The position numbers and the translations under genes are program-made. This document shows positions 57,096 to 64,000 of a DNA stretch of 64,000 bases, piece after piece. Each line of letters begins with the position of its first letter. Positions within the stretch are counted from its first letter, which is position 1. The notes under the pieces were generated by a model. The model saw nothing but the letters and a program-made list of their open reading frames with translations, was not told the DNA's origin and ran no database searches. The DNA comes from Paraplanobispora siamensis (GTDB taxonomy: Bacteria > Actinomycetota > Actinomycetes > Streptosporangiales > Streptosporangiaceae), in the NCBI RefSeq assembly GCF_016863175.1, contig NZ_BOOJ01000058.1:62001-126000 (forward strand). Reading direction: 5' to 3'.

Positions 57096-58682
57096 ATGTC
57101 GAAGTTCAACACCTCCACCACCCGCCCGGCGGTCTCCAGCCCGGTGACGACCGGGCGCGCGCCTTCCGGCCGCACCTACGAGGGCGCGCCCGGCTACGTC
57201 CGCGACGCGCGCGGCGAGCTGTTCCTGCTCGCCGTCAGCAACATGGTGGGCGAGGACACCTTCTACGAGAAGGCCCAGAACCGCGACGAGCGCTTCCGCT
57301 CCCTCGTCCACCGGGTCGCCGTCACCGACGGCGAGTGGCTGGCCCGTTTCCTGCCGTGGCTGCGCAACGTCGCCAACATGCGCAGCGCGCCGATCGTCGC
57401 CGCGCTGGAGGCCGTCAGGGCCCGTCTGGCCGCCGGCGAGCAGGGCATGAACCGGCAGCTGGTCGACAGCGTCCTGCAGCGTGCCGACGAGCCCGGCGAG
57501 GCCCTGGCGTACTGGACCTCCCGCTACGGCCGCGCGATCCCCAAGCCCGTCAAGCGGGGCGTCGCCGACGCCGTGGCCCGCCTGTACACCGAGCGCGGCC
57601 TGCTCAAGTACGACACCGACAGCAGGGGTTACCGGTTCGGCGACGTCATCGACCTCGTCCACCCGTCCCCGGACGCCGACAAGCGCCTGTGGCAGGGAGA
57701 CCTGTTCGCCCACGCCCTCGACCGGCGGCACAAGCGGGACAATCCCATCCCGGACAGCCTGCGCATGCTCCGCGCGCGGGCCGAGCTGCTGGCCGTACCG
57801 GTCGCCGAGCGGCGCGCGGTCGTGGCCGCCGACCCGGCCCGGCTGCGTTCGGCGGGCATGACGTGGGAGGCGCTCGCCGGCTGGCTGCAGGGGTCGATGG
57901 ACGCCCAGGCCTGGCAGTCGGTGATCCCGTCCATGGGCTACATGTCGCTGCTGCGCAACCTGCGCAACTTCGACGAGTCCGGTGTGCCCGACGAGATCGC
58001 CGAGCGGATCGTCGCCAAGCTCACCGACCCCGGCGAGGTGGCCCGGTCCCGGCAGCTGCCGTTCCGGTTCTACTCGGCCTACCGCAACGCGCCGTCCCTG
58101 CGCTGGGGCCACGCCCTGGACAGGGCGCTGACGACGGCGACCGCGAACGTGCCCTCCTTCGGGGGCCGCACGCTCGTCCTGGTCGACACCTCGGGGTCCA
58201 TGACCTCCGGGGCGGTCTCCGCGCGCTCCACGGTCACGCCGGTCCAGGCCGCCGCGCTGTTCGGCGTCGCCCTGGCGGCCCGCGGTGAGCGGGTCGACCT
58301 GTACGGCTTCGCCGACGGGGTCTTCCGCCACGACGTTCGCAGGGGCGCCTCGGTGCTGAAGGAGATGGACCGGTTCTGCGCGCGGGTCGGCGAGGTCGGG
58401 CACGGCACGCAGATCGCCGACTCGGTCCGCCGTACCTACGCCGGGCACGACCGGGTCGTCATCCTGTCGGACATGCAGACCATGAGCGGCCACCACGCGG
58501 GCGGCGTCACCGGCGCCGTTCCCGCGCGCATCCCGATGTACGGCTTCAACCTGCAGGGTTACCGGCACGCGGCGATGCCGACCGGGTCGGGCGACAGGCA
58601 CGAGTTCGGCGGCTTCTCCGACGCCGCCTTCCGGCTGATCCCGCTGCTGGAGGCCGGCCGCGACGCGGCGTGGCCGTTCTGA
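57096..58682 (+). CDS. rsr: Ro60 orthologue (TROVE domain plus vWA domain, Rsr)
   Basis: 528 residues, close to the 538 of human Ro60. The N-terminal two thirds are the TROVE helical ring (GYVRDARGELFLLAVSNMVGEDTFYEKAQNRDERF, NVANMRSAPIVAALEAVRARLA, LAYWTSRYGRAIPKPVKRGVADAV, PIPDSLRMLRARAE). The C-terminal vWA domain has a complete MIDAS start DTSGSMTSG (Asp364, Ser366, Ser368). Ro60 rings bind Y RNAs outside and misfolded RNA ends inside; bacterial Rsr works with Y RNA and PNPase in RNA decay and rRNA maturation. Two Y RNAs lie just upstream on the same strand. rtcB is not in the window. Confidence 0.95.
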   Translation: MSKFNTSTTRPAVSSPVTTGRAPSGRTYEGAPGYVRDARGELFLLAVSNMVGEDTFYEKAQNRDERFRSLVHRVAVTDGEWLARFLPWLRNVANMRSAPIVAALEAVRARLAAGEQGMNRQLVDSVLQRADEPGEALAYWTSRYGRAIPKPVKRGVADAVARLYTERGLLKYDTDSRGYRFGDVIDLVHPSPDADKRLWQGDLFAHALDRRHKRDNPIPDSLRMLRARAELLAVPVAERRAVVAADPARLRSAGMTWEALAGWLQGSMDAQAWQSVIPSMGYMSLLRNLRNFDESGVPDEIAERIVAKLTDPGEVARSRQLPFRFYSAYRNAPSLRWGHALDRALTTATANVPSFGGRTLVLVDTSGSMTSGAVSARSTVTPVQAAALFGVALAARGERVDLYGFADGVFRHDVRRGASVLKEMDRFCARVGEVGHGTQIADSVRRTYAGHDRVVILSDMQTMSGHHAGGVTGAVPARIPMYGFNLQGYRHAAMPTGSGDRHEFGGFSDAAFRLIPLLEAGRDAAWPF

Positions 58683-58883
58683 GCCGCGGGCCGTACGAGT
58701 GACCGTGGGCGGTGTCCACGCAGGTGAAGCCGGTGAACGCCGCCCGCGGTCCGCAGTGTGGCGCCGGTGCGGTGGGTAGGGAAGGTGGAGCGGCGGCACG
58801 GGACGGCTCGCCGCGGGCACGGATGCCGGGGAGACGGGGGGCGGCCGCACGCCGGGCGCCGGGGGATCGCGAAGGAGTGGACG

Positions 58884-60755
58884 GTGGCCGACGCCTGGGG
58901 GATCGAGGAGTACTACGACGACGTCGAGGGCCGTCGCCACCGGGTGTCACCGGACACCGTGGCGGCGTTGCGCGAGGTGATCGGCACCCCGCCGCAGGAC
59001 GGTGACGGCCGGGACGATCCGCAGACGCTGGTACGGCGGCGCGGTGATCGCGTCGGCCCGGCCGAACTCGTCCTGGAGGACGGCGCCGAACTGCGGATCG
59101 GCGACGTCCTCCCGCCCGACCTGCCCTTCGGCTACCACATCCTGCGCAGAGGCGGTGAGGAGACCGCGCACCGGCTCATCGTCGGCCCCGGCCGGTGCCA
59201 CCTGCCCGGACGGAGAGCCTGGGGCTGGGCCGCGCAGCTGTACGCCACGCGCTCGCGTGACAGCTGGGGCATCGGCGACCTGGCCGACCTGGGACGCCTG
59301 GCCCGCTGGGCGGCCGACGAGTGCCGGGCGGGATTCCTGCTCGTCAACCCGTTGCACGCCACGGCGCCGGTCGCACCGATCCAGGCCAGCCCCTACTTCC
59401 CGGCCAGCCGCCGCTTCCGCAACCCCGTCTACCTGCGGGTGGAGGAGGTGCCCGGCGCCGGCCGGGCGGGCGCCGACCTCCAGGAGGCGGCTGCCCGGGG
59501 ACGGGAGCTCAACCGGCGGCGGCACATCGATCGCGACGCCGTATGGCGGCTGAAGCTGGCCGCGCTGGAGGCGATCTGGCGGTGCGCGCCGCCCGGCCCC
59601 GAGTTCGATCAGTGGCGGGCGCGGCAGGGCGACGGCCTGCGGGAGTTCGCTACCTGGTGCACGCTGGCCGAGCAGTACGGCGGGAACTGGCGGATCTGGC
59701 CGCAGGAGTATCGTCACCCGGCCGGTCCCGCGGTGGGCCGCTTCGCCCGCGAGCACGCGGACCGGGTCCGCTTCCACGCCTGGCTGCAGTGGCTCACCGA
59801 ACGGCAGCTGACCGAGAACGCCTCCGGCGTCACGCTCATCCAGGATCTGCCGGTGGGCGTCGACCCCGGCGGAGCCGACGCCTGGTCCTGGCAGGACCTC
59901 CTGGCCCAGGGGGTCAGCGTCGGCGCACCCGCCGACGAGTTCAACACCGAGGGCCAGGACTGGGGCCTGCCGCCGTTCGTGCCATGGAAGCTGCGCCGGG
60001 CCGGATACCGGCCCTTCGCCGACAGCATCCGGGCCACCGTCGCGGCGGCCGGGGGCCTGCGCATCGACCACGTCATGGGACTGTTCCGCCTGTGGTGGGT
60101 CCCCTCCGGCGCGGGCGCCGGTCAGGGCGCCTACGTCCGTTACCCCGCGGCCGACCTGCTCGACATCGTGGCCCTGGAGAGCCACCGCGCCGGGGCCCTG
60201 GTGATCGGGGAGGACCTCGGGACGGTGGAGCCGGGTGTCCGCGAGACGCTGGCCGAGTACGGCGTGCTGTCCTACCGGCTGCTCTGGTTCGAGCAGGACG
60301 ACCCGGCCACCTGGCCGGAGCACGCGATGGCCGCGGTCACCACCCACGACCTGCCGACGGTCGCCGGACTGTGGGACGGCAGCGACCTGGAGGCCCAGCG
60401 CCGCCTCGGGCTCGAGCCGAACGAGGAGAGCTCCGGGGCGGTGCGCCGCAGGCTGGCCCGCGGCGGCGGCCTCGACGCCGGGGCCGGCGGCGAGGAGGCG
60501 GTGCTCGCCGCCCACCAGCTGATGGCCCGGGCCCCCTCGGTGCTGTTGTCGGCCACGCTGGACGACGCCCTGGCCGAGCCCGAGCGTCCCAACATCCCCG
60601 GCGCCGACGATCAGCGTCCCAACTGGTGCCTGGCCCTGCCCGTCCCGCTTGAGGAACTGCAGAGTGCGCCGCTGCCCCGCAAACTCGCGGCGGTTCTCGC
60701 CGAGCCCCGCGCCCGGCCCCGCGACGGGCGGGAGCCGGGCGGAGAAGCGCCGTAG
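58884..60755 (+). CDS. malQ: 4-alpha-glucanotransferase
   Basis: 623 residues from GTG 58884 (GAAGGAG 8 bases upstream). GH77 amylomaltase: WGWAAQLYATRSRDSWGIGDLADL, LLVNPLHATAPVAPIQASPYFPASRRFRNPVYL, nucleophile Asp in GLRIDHVMGLFR (about 393), acid/base Glu in IGEDLGTVEPGV (about 442) and HDLPTVAGLWDG. It transfers maltodextrin chains in glycogen/maltose metabolism. The 58683-58883 spacer holds only weak GC hairpins. Confidence 0.95.
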   Translation: MADAWGIEEYYDDVEGRRHRVSPDTVAALREVIGTPPQDGDGRDDPQTLVRRRGDRVGPAELVLEDGAELRIGDVLPPDLPFGYHILRRGGEETAHRLIVGPGRCHLPGRRAWGWAAQLYATRSRDSWGIGDLADLGRLARWAADECRAGFLLVNPLHATAPVAPIQASPYFPASRRFRNPVYLRVEEVPGAGRAGADLQEAAARGRELNRRRHIDRDAVWRLKLAALEAIWRCAPPGPEFDQWRARQGDGLREFATWCTLAEQYGGNWRIWPQEYRHPAGPAVGRFAREHADRVRFHAWLQWLTERQLTENASGVTLIQDLPVGVDPGGADAWSWQDLLAQGVSVGAPADEFNTEGQDWGLPPFVPWKLRRAGYRPFADSIRATVAAAGGLRIDHVMGLFRLWWVPSGAGAGQGAYVRYPAADLLDIVALESHRAGALVIGEDLGTVEPGVRETLAEYGVLSYRLLWFEQDDPATWPEHAMAAVTTHDLPTVAGLWDGSDLEAQRRLGLEPNEESSGAVRRRLARGGGLDAGAGGEEAVLAAHQLMARAPSVLLSATLDDALAEPERPNIPGADDQRPNWCLALPVPLEELQSAPLPRKLAAVLAEPRARPRDGREPGGEAP

Positions 60756-60787
60756 GTGCGCTCGGCGGGTTCAGCGGGTGCGGTGAC

Positions 60788-61207
60788 TCAGTAGATGCGG
60801 TACTTCTTGCCGCAGTTGTCGAACTTGCCGGCCCAGCAGGTGTAGGTGTACACCTTCTTGATCCCGTGGCCGCTCCAGGTGCCGGTGGTCTTGCCGTCCC
60901 AGGACTTGTTGAACTTGTGCCACTCGCCGTTCCGGTAGACCTCGAACCACACCCAGCCCTTCTTGCCGCCGATCTTGTCCACGCCGTGCCACTTCGTGTA
61001 GACCTTGCCGTGCGACTTCCAGGTCTTGCCGAAGGTGTAGGCCTTGCGGTCGCTGGAGAAGAACTTGCCCCAGTGCGCGACGGTGGTCGCGGCGGAGGCG
61101 GTGGACTGCGTGGCCGGGTGCGTGGCGGCCTGGGCGGCGGGGGTGAGGGCGAGGCCGGTCAGGGCCATCGAGCCGGCCAGGGCGGCGATCGTGAGGGTCT
61201 TGCGCAT
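60788..61207 (-). CDS. small secreted basic aromatic protein
   Basis: 139 residues from ATG 61207 with GGAGGAA 6 bases upstream. Signal peptide MRKTLTIAALAGSMALTGLALTPAAQA. The mature part is basic and rich in Trp, Lys, Tyr and Gly (FGKTWKSHGKVYTKWHGVDKIGGKKGWVWFEVYRNGEWHKF) with two late cysteines (CWAGKFDNC). I recognise no family; small actinomycete exported proteins of this composition are common and uncharacterised. Confidence 0.82.
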   Translation of the reverse strand: MRKTLTIAALAGSMALTGLALTPAAQAATHPATQSTASAATTVAHWGKFFSSDRKAYTFGKTWKSHGKVYTKWHGVDKIGGKKGWVWFEVYRNGEWHKFNKSWDGKTTGTWSGHGIKKVYTYTCWAGKFDNCGKKYRIY

Positions 61208-61335
61208 CGGGTTCCTCCGTTGGTCGGTGCCGCCGGTCCCCCCGGCGACGACCTGAACGCTACGGAGGAGTCCGGAGATCAACTGTGCACAAATCCACAC
61301 AGCCGCAGTGATCAGCGCCACAGGCCGCCCGCAGG

Positions 61336-61827
61336 TCAGTCACCCTTCGGGGTGACGAGGGGGACCATGGTGCGGTCGCCGAAGTCGGTCATGAAGGCCA
61401 GCGGCCTCACCGAGGCGCCGACGAACGCGGCCAGCGCCGGTCTGCCCGCGGCCCTGGCCAGGCCGGGCCCCAGCGCGGCCATCATCGCGGTGAGCGCGGG
61501 CAACGGCCGGATCCACAGGGTGACCTCCTCGATCAGGCCGTCGTCGCCGAGGCGGACCAGGGCGGCCTCCTCCAGCTCGTGACGGCCGAGCCGGGCGGTG
61601 GCGGCGAGCATGCGGGTGCGGTCGTCGCCGACGTCGGTGTGATAGCGGAGGTCCCGAAGGGCGCCCAGGGCGACGGTGAAGAGCTGCCGGACCTGGGCGT
61701 GCCCGGCGAAGCCGGCTCTGGCGCTGAGCGGGGAGCGGAAGACCACCGCAGGGGCGAGCGTGGACATCAGCATGTCGATGTCCTTGGCCTCACCGGCTTT
61801 GCGGTAGCGCTGGGTGGTGGCGTTCAT
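61336..61827 (-). CDS. NTF2/SnoaL-like protein
   Basis: 163 residues from ATG 61827. The N-terminal part RYRKAGEAKDIDMLMSTLAPAVVFRSPLSARAGFAGHAQVRQLF reads as an NTF2-like cone, followed by RLGRHELEEAALVRLGDDGLIEEVTLWIRPL. It is divergent from an HxlR regulator with a perfect operator between them, so it is probably that regulator's target. Confidence 0.85.
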   Translation of the reverse strand: MNATTQRYRKAGEAKDIDMLMSTLAPAVVFRSPLSARAGFAGHAQVRQLFTVALGALRDLRYHTDVGDDRTRMLAATARLGRHELEEAALVRLGDDGLIEEVTLWIRPLPALTAMMAALGPGLARAAGRPALAAFVGASVRPLAFMTDFGDRTMVPLVTPKGD

Positions 61828-61847
61828 CGGACCTCCAGTGAGTCCTG

Positions 61848-61873
61848 AAAGTGAACTGTAGAGGGTTCACTTT
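61848..61873. promoter_or_regulatory. HxlR operator AAAGTGAAC-N8-GTTCACTTT
   Basis: Perfect 9-bp arms around eight bases in the divergent spacer, 21 bases before the SnoaL-like start and 23 before the HxlR start. Direct control of both genes is expected. Confidence 0.8.
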
Positions 61874-61895
61874 AGCAACTGACTATGCTGGGGGC

Positions 61896-62375
61896 ATGAA
61901 CAGGTTCGGGGAGATGCACTGCTCGATCGCCCAGGCCGTCGGCGTGGTGGCCGAGCCGTGGACGCCGCTGATCCTGCGGGACCTGTTCCTCGGGCTGCGC
62001 CGCTTCGACGAGCTGAGCGAGGACCTCGGGATCTCGCGGAACCTGCTCACCCAGCGGCTGGACCGCCTGCAGGCGGCGGGGGTGGTGGAGAAGGTGGTCT
62101 ATCAGGAGCGGCCGGTCCGCCACGAGTACCACCTGACCGAGGCGGGGCGCGACATCGTGCCCGCGCTGATCACGCTGATGGCCTGGGGCGACCGGTGGTC
62201 CACGCCGCCCGGCGGGCCGCCGGCCGTGCTGGTCCACTCCTGCGGCGAGCGGTTCACGCCCCGGGTGACGTGCCCGCACTGCGGCGGCCCCGCCGACGCG
62301 GAGACGATCACGGTCGTCCCCGGCCCCGGTGCCGCGCAGGGCCCGGGGACGATGGTGCTGGCCAAGCCGGACTAG
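61896..62375 (+). CDS. HxlR-family regulator with C-terminal zinc-ribbon-like tail
   Basis: 159 residues from ATG 61896. HxlR winged helix: CSIAQAVGVVAEPWTPLILRDLFLGLRRFDELSEDLGISRNLLTQRLDRLQAAGVVEKVVYQERPVRHEYHLTEAGRDI. The C-terminal 40 residues add HSCGERFTPRVTCPHCGGPADAE, whose Cys pattern may bind zinc. It controls the divergent SnoaL-like gene. Confidence 0.92.
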   Translation: MNRFGEMHCSIAQAVGVVAEPWTPLILRDLFLGLRRFDELSEDLGISRNLLTQRLDRLQAAGVVEKVVYQERPVRHEYHLTEAGRDIVPALITLMAWGDRWSTPPGGPPAVLVHSCGERFTPRVTCPHCGGPADAETITVVPGPGAAQGPGTMVLAKPD

Positions 62376-62410
62376 CGCCGCCTCTCACCGGCGGGCGGCG
62401 CCGTACGGGG

Positions 62411-63709
62411 TCATGATCCTGTACGGCGGGCCGGGGCGGGGTCCGGCAGGTCGGCGGGACGTCCGGGCTGCCTGGGAACCGGTGGCAGGGTGCGCACCTG
62501 GGGCGCGCAGACGGTGAGCGCGGCGGCGGCGCAGACGAGCGCGGCGCATCCCAGGAGGGTGGGCCGGAGGCCGAGCTCGCGCGCCCCGATGCCGGCCGCC
62601 GCCACCGCGACGGGGGCGAGCGCCAGCGATCCGAACCAGTCGTAGGCGCTCACTCTGGACATCGCGTGAGCCGGGACGTGCTGCTGGACGACCGTGTCCG
62701 CGAGGACCATCAGCAGGCCGGTTCCGGTTCCGGCGACGACGGCTCCGGCGACCACGACGGGCACGGGCGGTGCGGCCGCCAGCAACGCGATGGGGACGGC
62801 GCCTGCGGACAGGAGCAGCGCCGCGGCGAGGGCGGGACGGCGGGGCTGGATCCAGCGGGCGGCGACCGCGCCGGCCAGGGTGCCGAGAGCCTGACCGGCG
62901 AGGATCGCGGACCACGCCGCGGGCCCGCCCAGGTAGGACCGGGCGGCCGAGGGCCCGAGCACTCCGGCGACGGCGCCGGTGACGGCGTAGCTGACCGAGT
63001 AGCCCGTGACGAGGACCCACAGCCACTGGTGGCCGGTGAACTCCCGCCACCCGGCGGCGAGCTCCCCGGCGAGACCGGCCGCCGGGGCCGGAGCCGGGGC
63101 CGGAGTCGGGGCCGGGGCGGCCGGCCGCAGCGCGATGAGAAGCGCGGCGGCCAGCAGGTAGGTGGCGGCGTCGACTGCCAGCGCCCAGCCGGCGCCGGCC
63201 CACACCACCGCCGGGCCGGCGAGGGTGATCCCCGCGGTCCGCGCCGTGTAGGTGGCGGACCTCAGGACGGAGTTCGCCCGGCGCCGCTCCGGGGTGGGCA
63301 CGATGTGCACCACCATCCCGCTCAGCGCCGGTCCCACCGGAGCGGCCGCCGCACCGGCGACGACCGCGCAGGCCAGGAGAAGGGGGAGGGGAGCGGCGCC
63401 GAGGCCTGTCATGACCGCCATGCCGCCCCACGCCAGGCCCGCGGTCGCCTCCGCGGCGGCCAGCAGGGCGGCTCTCGGAAGGCGGTCGGAGAGCACTCCG
63501 CCGAGGAGGACCAGGAGCAGTTGCGGAAGCGTCTGGCAGGCCACGACCAGCGACAACGTGCCGACGTCGGCGCCGGGGAGGCCGAGGACCCCGAACCCGA
63601 GCGCGACCGGCCCGAAGCCGGTACCCGCCGAGGAGACGACCCGCGCGGCGAGCAGCAGCCTGAAGTCGCGCCGCCACCTCGCCGTGCCCGGCTGCCCGCC
63701 GACGGCCAT
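62411..63709 (-). CDS. MFS exporter (MFS_3/EntS-like)
   Basis: 432 residues with about twelve membrane helices. N-half: RLLLAARVVSSAGTGFGPVALGFGVLGL and GGVLSDRLPRAALLAAAEATAG (motif A-like). The central cytoplasmic linker is a Pro-Ala repeat (about 200-213). C-half: GQALGTLAGAVAARWIQPRRPAL. Probable drug or siderophore exporter. It is divergent from the TetR gene at the right edge, with two operators between. Confidence 0.9.
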   Translation of the reverse strand: MAVGGQPGTARWRRDFRLLLAARVVSSAGTGFGPVALGFGVLGLPGADVGTLSLVVACQTLPQLLLVLLGGVLSDRLPRAALLAAAEATAGLAWGGMAVMTGLGAAPLPLLLACAVVAGAAAAPVGPALSGMVVHIVPTPERRRANSVLRSATYTARTAGITLAGPAVVWAGAGWALAVDAATYLLAAALLIALRPAAPAPTPAPAPAPAAGLAGELAAGWREFTGHQWLWVLVTGYSVSYAVTGAVAGVLGPSAARSYLGGPAAWSAILAGQALGTLAGAVAARWIQPRRPALAAALLLSAGAVPIALLAAAPPVPVVVAGAVVAGTGTGLLMVLADTVVQQHVPAHAMSRVSAYDWFGSLALAPVAVAAAGIGARELGLRPTLLGCAALVCAAAALTVCAPQVRTLPPVPRQPGRPADLPDPAPARRTGS

Positions 63710-63727
63710 CCCTCGCCTCCATCCATG

Positions 63728-63777
63728 TATACGATGCCGTATAAAAGCAGGCTAGCCCATCTATACGGTGGCGTATA
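63728..63777. promoter_or_regulatory. two TetR operators TATACG-N4-CGTATA
   Basis: Site 1 (63728-63743) and site 2 (63762-63777) are both 16 bp with perfect six-base arms, 34 bases apart. They lie between the divergent MFS and TetR starts and overlap both AT-rich promoters. Confidence 0.85.
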
Positions 63778-63792
63778 TAGGGAGGTGGGCAC

Positions 63793-64000
63793 GTGGTGGC
63801 CGTGACTCGCACACCGCGTGAGAGGTGGATCGAGCAGGGGTTGCAGGCGCTGGCCGTCGGCGGCCCGGACGCCGTCCGCGTCGAGGCGCTGGCCAAGGGG
63901 CTGGGCGTCACCAAGGGCGGGTTCTACGGGTTCTTCGCCGACCGCGAGGCGCTGCTGGAGGCGATGCTGGACACCTGGGAACGCGAGAGCACCGACGAGG
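63793..64000 (+). CDS. TetR-family repressor (5' part, runs off the window)
   Basis: GTG 63793 has GGAGG 7 bases upstream. The 69 visible residues are a TetR HTH: RERWIEQGLQALAVGGPDAVRVEALAKGLGVTKGGFYGFFADREALLEAMLDTWERE. The gene continues beyond the edge. It is divergent from the MFS exporter and should repress it through the twin operators at 63728-63777. Confidence 0.9.
   Translation, partial: MVAVTRTPRERWIEQGLQALAVGGPDAVRVEALAKGLGVTKGGFYGFFADREALLEAMLDTWERESTDE

Noticed and set aside
63090-63130. Ala-Pro repeat coding region in the MFS gene as a DNA repeat element
   Set aside because: It is explained by a flexible Pro-Ala linker between the two MFS halves.

Overview
The window is GC-rich, tightly packed bacterial chromosome with actinomycete habits: GTG starts, leaderless promoters, long GC hairpins without U-tracts, an F420-type luciferase-like oxidoreductase, DUF488 and DUF5997 proteins and a large load of TetR, MarR, HxlR and LacI regulators. 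It most resembles Streptosporangiaceae or a relative; that placement is inference. I see no phage, integrative element, intact transposase, CRISPR array, rRNA or ordinary tRNA gene. The region looks like an accessory arm made of small regulator-plus-target cassettes, with several gene remnants.

Layout. 1-2.2 kb: two overlapping sensor genes (CHASE protein; GAF-PAS histidine kinase). 2.4-6.8 kb: small membrane protein, VanJ-like membrane phosphatase, secreted choice-of-anchor I protein, MFS exporter. 6.9-10.5 kb: VCBS-repeat remnant, BBE-like flavoenzyme divergent from a LuxR regulator, VOC remnant, small secreted protein. 10.6-15.6 kb: TetR/membrane pair, LysR-type effector domain divergent from DUF5997, SnoaL-like protein, BtrH/C39-like protein, metallo-beta-lactamase-fold hydrolase. 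15.6-18.9 kb: second histidine kinase, RDQ-repeat coiled-coil protein, WYL regulator. 19-26.6 kb: RidA, DUF488, double VOC protein, MarR, TDT transporter, two TetR cassettes, cupin. 26.6-31.4 kb: decayed GH15 gene, then the operon metX-metY-CoA-binding protein-MtnA-like isomerase. 31.4-34.8 kb: OsmC, FAD oxidoreductase with no canonical start codon, ArsR-YbaK pair, HxlR. 34.8-43.7 kb: leaderless MFS/MBL operon, methyltransferase, phytanoyl-CoA dioxygenase facing a LacI regulator, IS30-HTH/MarR regulator, serine hydrolase fusion. 43.9-49.9 kb: two bacterial-PH-domain membrane proteins, SUKH-like protein, DUF3841, broken small membrane gene, GGDEF-EAL protein. 49.9-56.6 kb: AraC, LLM/MarR cassette, EEP hydrolase, thioesterase, TetR/SDR cassette, methyltransferase.

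The most striking locus is 56.7-58.7 kb. A Ro60/TROVE-domain gene is preceded on the same strand by two tandem non-coding RNAs. Both share the same 26-nt 5' element and 22-nt 3' element, which pair as a Y-RNA-like Ro-binding stem. Between these elements each carries a different tRNA-like module in permuted order (T-arm, acceptor hairpin, D-arm): one resembles tRNA-Glu, the other tRNA-Trp. A 17-bp hairpin then runs right up to the TROVE start codon. This fits the bacterial Rsr/YrlA system, in a duplicated form with two different mimics.

After it come malQ, a small secreted protein, a SnoaL/HxlR pair, an MFS exporter and the start of a TetR gene at the right edge. Many cassettes have visible inverted-repeat operators, listed individually. 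Coordinates and reading frames were read by eye; no database or folding program was run.
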